This document shows, piece by piece, positions 6,801-8,739 of a stretch of DNA of 8,739 nt. The translations under genes were made by a program, and so were the position numbers. The notes under the pieces are model-generated. The model was given only the letters and a program-made list of their open reading frames with translations, did no database searches and was not told the origin of the DNA. Origin of the DNA: Candidatus Krumholzibacteriia bacterium (GTDB lineage: Bacteria; Krumholzibacteriota; Krumholzibacteriia; LZORAL124-64-63). The DNA lies in contig JAOZJV010000120.1 of assembly GCA_029935695.1 (NCBI GenBank), positions 1-8,739 of the forward strand. Reading direction: 5' to 3'. Every line of letters begins with the position of its first letter. Position 1 is the first letter of the stretch.

Positions 6801-8569
6801 GAGTTGGCTGAAACAGGCAATGTCGAGGGGTGATCCGCAAGCATGGTGGTGGGTGTGTCGAGCCAGATATCCGTGGCGGGATCGCCCATCAGGTTGGACC
6901 AGGCGGTCCAGATTTCAGCGGATGCCGGTTCGGACAGAAAATAATTATTGTAGAGTTCCATCTTGCCCCGGGTCAAAGCCGAGCCCATGTGATGGTCGTT
7001 GGTATTGAGCATGCCTTCCCAGATGCCATGGTACAGACAATTGTTGTAGCGGGTGTGGGTGCCGATGGTGGAAAGGGCAATGGCACCAATGGCGCCACCG
7101 TTGGCAGCACGCAGGAAAGCCTCGGAGTGGGCTGTAGTATGGGCCCTGAAAGATCCGGTGTCACAGGTGGGCAGGACAGCAAAGGGCAACTCGTTGCCAT
7201 TCTCCAGCATGGCAATGAGGCCGGGGGAATAGCCGCTCATGGCGTAGAAACCCCGATAGCCAAATATAGAGGTGCCCTGGTTGATGGAGGCGTGCATCAT
7301 CGCCGGGAAATTGCCGCCATAAATGGTGTCCACCTGGGTGAAGGCCTGGTCTTCAAGCTGGGCCTTTAACCACTGGTTGACGTAAATGGTGGTGATGCCG
7401 GAATCGCCAGGATCGCCAACGACGGTAGCCCGTTTGAACCAGTCGGGATCTTCCAGCATGGGAGGACTGATTTCGTAGGATAAAATTTTATTCACAATGG
7501 ACGAAAGCTGGGTGGGGTTTCTGGCAGTCAGACGCCCAATATGAACATCGGAAAGCATATCATCGCCATCGAGGGTCGTGTAATAGTGGTCTGTTTCACC
7601 ATTCCATCCCGAGAGATACTCACTGCCAGTGGGGCAGGTGATTGATCCATTGGCATCCCCGACCAACAATATGTATTCCAGCGGAGGCTCCACCGTATCA
7701 TAAACGTTTTGGATATAATCCCTGATGGTATTGAAGGCGGGCCCAATCATTTCAGTTTGAGCAACCAGCACATTATACCCTTGCCGTTGTCGCCAGTTCA
7801 CAAGGGACGTGATGGTGCTTTGGCCACTGGCCGGAGTGATCACCAGGTACGTGCCGGGGCCCATGGATGGTGAACCGGATTTTGTGCTGGATACGCTGTT
7901 GACCACGGCATCATCCAGAAGCCGGGAAAAAGACTGGGGCACGGTTTCAAAGGTTCGGCGGGAAGCGGTGCCCCTGCCGTCGGCGATAAATTCAAAGCGA
8001 AGCTGCAGACGAGTGGCCACGCTGATCTTATCTGCAGCTGCCTGGTAGCGAACAGGGTGAACAGTAAAAGGAACCACCGTTTGGCCCAGGTAGATGGCGG
8101 GCTTGCCCAGGTCCACGGTGAAGGATTCGGTTTGTTTCAAGGAGGCATAGGAATTCCGGTCAATAACAAAAGATTCGGCATCATCCGGTTGGACCGGAAA
8201 AATTCGCATCCCACTGAATTCCGTATCCTCGGTTCCGGTGATTTCAAGAGAAACCGAATGCCCTTCCGGCACCGCAATCATCCCTGAAAAAGTGGGCAGG
8301 CCAGGCTCTCCATGGCCACCGGAAAGACCACCCCGGGCGATGGTCAAAGCCTGGAAGACTTCATCTTCAATGGTGATGGTCTCTTTGGTCATTTCGTTCA
8401 GTTCAAACAGGATTTCACATCCGGTAGTGTTTTCGCTGACCAACTGGAGGGCCACCGGGGTGGCTGCATCGCCCACCATCAGTTTTTCCGGTGCAGCCGA
8501 GGCCAGACCAGAGATGGAAAAAACGAAGATGCTCAAAATGAATACAAAGAGCTGCGCGGTGCGAAACAT
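3875..8569 (-). CDS. Secreted multidomain C25 (gingipain-type) peptidase-like protein with C-terminal sorting-type domain
   Basis: This is a 1564-aa exported protein, numbered from the ATG at 8569. Residues 1-25 are a signal peptide (core LFVFILSIFVF, cleavage near ASA|A). Residues about 70-200 resemble a C25 propeptide. Residues about 240-567 match peptidase family C25: YILLVGDANG, a D-HYYTTLDGDD segment, a DVHIGRLTARN segment and LPTCDTGSF with Cys469 at the nucleophile position. The usual Y-x-G-H-G segment reads YRGFY (438-442), so the catalytic His is replaced by Phe441. Next come an Ig or carboxypeptidase-regulatory-like domain (about 585-655), CARDB-like beta-sandwiches (about 665-890), and a nidogen-like sandwich (about 903-1114; LPFPFQYYGQGYEQVSICSNGW). 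A BACON/Hydin-like domain follows, apparently split around a 'SPNGGELW' domain (about 1310-1402). The end is a FlgD-Ig/T9SS type-A-like domain (about 1475-1564; NHPNPFNPQTEIRF, SSGMYLYRM, terminal KMSLVK). An outer-surface or secreted location is inferred. Whether it is an active protease is uncertain. It converges on the regulator gene and has its own promoter. Confidence 0.88.
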   Translation of the reverse strand: MFRTAQLFVFILSIFVFSISGLASAAPEKLMVGDAATPVALQLVSENTTGCEILFELNEMTKETITIEDEVFQALTIARGGLSGGHGEPGLPTFSGMIAVPEGHSVSLEITGTEDTEFSGMRIFPVQPDDAESFVIDRNSYASLKQTESFTVDLGKPAIYLGQTVVPFTVHPVRYQAAADKISVATRLQLRFEFIADGRGTASRRTFETVPQSFSRLLDDAVVNSVSSTKSGSPSMGPGTYLVITPASGQSTITSLVNWRQRQGYNVLVAQTEMIGPAFNTIRDYIQNVYDTVEPPLEYILLVGDANGSITCPTGSEYLSGWNGETDHYYTTLDGDDMLSDVHIGRLTARNPTQLSSIVNKILSYEISPPMLEDPDWFKRATVVGDPGDSGITTIYVNQWLKAQLEDQAFTQVDTIYGGNFPAMMHASINQGTSIFGYRGFYAMSGYSPGLIAMLENGNELPFAVLPTCDTGSFRAHTTAHSEAFLRAANGGAIGAIALSTIGTHTRYNNCLYHGIWEGMLNTNDHHMGSALTRGKMELYNNYFLSEPASAEIWTAWSNLMGDPATDIWLDTPTTMLADHPSTLPVSANSVPVIITSDGSPVEGALVALYKANEVRSTGYTDAQGQVNLPLSGQSAGTLLITATMHNRLPYKGSLALGNVDVFAGVSEVEFSGSNENEWIEPGETLGLRCSLMSQGSDLAAGVSATLISRDPLVSILDSYEFFGDIPAGDSAWCQDSFQIQVSPLAADQHQCTLDLVATDGNEEWTSSITFTVQAPEFQVNETSWNGQQNSIFPGDHGDLVLDLSNTGSIPAGATSAVLSTESPWILVIDEAGAFDALDPGEVCNNTGNRFSLQISAECFNGYLATFQLNLTLADGLVRTTTFQMNVGQTASTDPIGPDGGGYYAFDNTDTGYEQAPVYQWIELDPNQGGPGISVELTDFGFEQDDTRTLALPFPFQYYGQGYEQVSICSNGWAAMGETSLRHYRNFTIPSAGSPNAMIAPFWDNLYQYGSNRVFYWHDESNGLFVVQWSKLRNHYNHTQNFQLILRDPAVYPTGNGDGEIVFQYETVNNTDYVNGYATVGIQNLAGDDGLLYTYWNEYATGAAPLESGRAILFTPTPLVPEATCDVSPDHFNVVMAPGQTQQQSLNIANNGQQDSQLFYIIEKIDPDAPVRDNSAKSMEGSIMTSSLSVYPIGEIAEVVFSVTNNSPDSEYIESVGLNFPLGINVLSGANLAHSGLQTLTFNQATGDGANCFWDDGFITAGNTATCTMTLDFSGIAGAVELPYIINGDNYGGAPHSVEGTVVMIPSGASISILSPNGGELWAIDEEVTVSFLAGGGSDFLILDLDRGDGSGWQTIVEDIPFTDSSVSWIVDGPISAHCRVRLRDSEDAELFDVSNNEFTIGRNMSWVALDQNSGTIGSGSSDDITLTIDTTGMEPGLYAVDLVVRQMASGTVVVPVRLEISGDVSDSPELPRVTRLEQNHPNPFNPQTEIRFALKSDSPVKLKIYNAQGRLVRTLVDENPGRGEHTVIWRGLDDAGHRLSSGMYLYRMETNAGVEVRKMSLVK

Positions 8570-8573
8570 GAAA

Positions 8574-8579
8574 CCCTCC
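8574..8579 (-). promoter_or_regulatory. Ribosome-binding site deciding the start of the C25-like gene
   Basis: GGAGGG lies 4 nt upstream of the ATG at 8569, and the signal peptide begins exactly there (MFRTAQLF). A longer reading from an ATG at 8593 would place this Shine-Dalgarno sequence inside the gene, add eight polar residues before the signal peptide and start only about 8 nt after the predicted transcription start. The shorter start is therefore preferred. Confidence 0.8.
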
Positions 8580-8607
8580 AGTTGTTTGTTCAAAATGCCG
8601 GGGTATG

Positions 8608-8636
8608 ATTATACGGTATTTGGGGCTGGTTTGGAA
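8608..8636 (-). promoter_or_regulatory. Sigma70-type promoter for the C25-like gene
   Basis: On the minus strand a perfect -10 hexamer TATAAT (8608-8613) lies 17 bp from a weak -35, TTCCAA (8631-8636, 3 of 6 matches to TTGACA). The predicted transcription start, about 8601, gives a leader of about 30 nt carrying the GGAGGG site, which fits well. The weak -35 would allow activator control. Confidence 0.6.
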
Positions 8637-8688
8637 CAATAGCGAAGGAAAATTTTACAAAAAACACTGAAAATCCACACTTATCACG

Positions 8689-8716
8689 TTGACATGTTTA
8701 TAGATATCTGTAATAC
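8689..8716 (+). promoter_or_regulatory. Probable sigma70-type promoter pointing out of the window
   Basis: A perfect -35, TTGACA (8689-8694), is followed after 17 bp by AATACT (8712-8717, 4 of 6 matches), or after 16 bp by TAATAC. An 8-bp palindrome, AGATATCT (8702-8709), sits in the spacer and could be an operator. The gene it would drive lies beyond the right edge. The rest of 8637-8688 is AT-rich with no gene. Confidence 0.45.
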
Positions 8717-8739
8717 TTTCTTAAACACATCAGGTGCCT

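Noticed and set aside
8695..8714. TGTTTA and TGTAAT near the right edge as a regulator site matching the one at 1648-1664
   Set aside because: The spacing is 14-15 bp rather than 11 and the second copy matches poorly; chance in AT-rich DNA is likely.

Overview
The window looks like chromosomal DNA of a Gram-negative bacterium of the Fibrobacteres-Chlorobi-Bacteroidetes (FCB) group or a related candidate phylum such as Krumholzibacteriota or Eisenbacteria. This is an inference from three signals. A very large secreted protein ends in the FlgD-like 'NPFNP ... G-Y-Y' cell-surface sorting type of C-terminus. A gingipain-type (C25) peptidase region lies in the same protein. A histidine kinase/response regulator pair carries signatures closest to the RprX/RprY-like systems of Bacteroidota. 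Base composition is moderately GC-rich, and no codon-use break is obvious by eye. I see no mobile element, CRISPR array, tRNA or rRNA.

Layout, left to right. (1) The left edge holds the first 64 codons of a minus-strand histone-deacetylase/AcuC-like hydrolase that runs off the window. (2) Upstream of it on the same strand, 69 bp away, is a secreted six-bladed beta-propeller-like protein of 431 aa with a Gly/acidic low-complexity tail. (3) A divergent intergenic region of about 157 bp (1558-1714) holds inverted and direct repeats that look like regulatory sites. (4) Two overlapping plus-strand genes follow: an inner-membrane sensor kinase and an OmpR/PhoB-class response regulator. (5) A minus-strand gene of about 4.7 kb converges on them with only 2 bp between stop codons. 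It encodes a 1564-aa secreted multidomain protein with a C25 peptidase region, several beta-sandwich domains and a C-terminal sorting-type domain. (6) The right edge is an intergenic region with a good minus-strand promoter for the large gene and a probable plus-strand promoter pointing out of the window.

A plausible but unproven reading is a sensory module with surface or secreted effectors. The kinase would sense something in the periplasm and the regulator would bind the tandem 11-bp-spaced TGTTAA sites in front of its own operon, between it and the divergent propeller gene. Whether the C25 gene belongs to the same regulon cannot be told from sequence alone, because its promoter region shows no clear copy of those sites.

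Most notable points: the C25 region keeps the catalytic Cys motif, but the position where gingipains have the catalytic His (Y-x-G-H-G) reads Y-R-G-F-Y. A C-terminal beta-sandwich of the same protein appears to be split by about 240 inserted residues. The tandem half-sites in front of the two-component operon suggest autoregulation.
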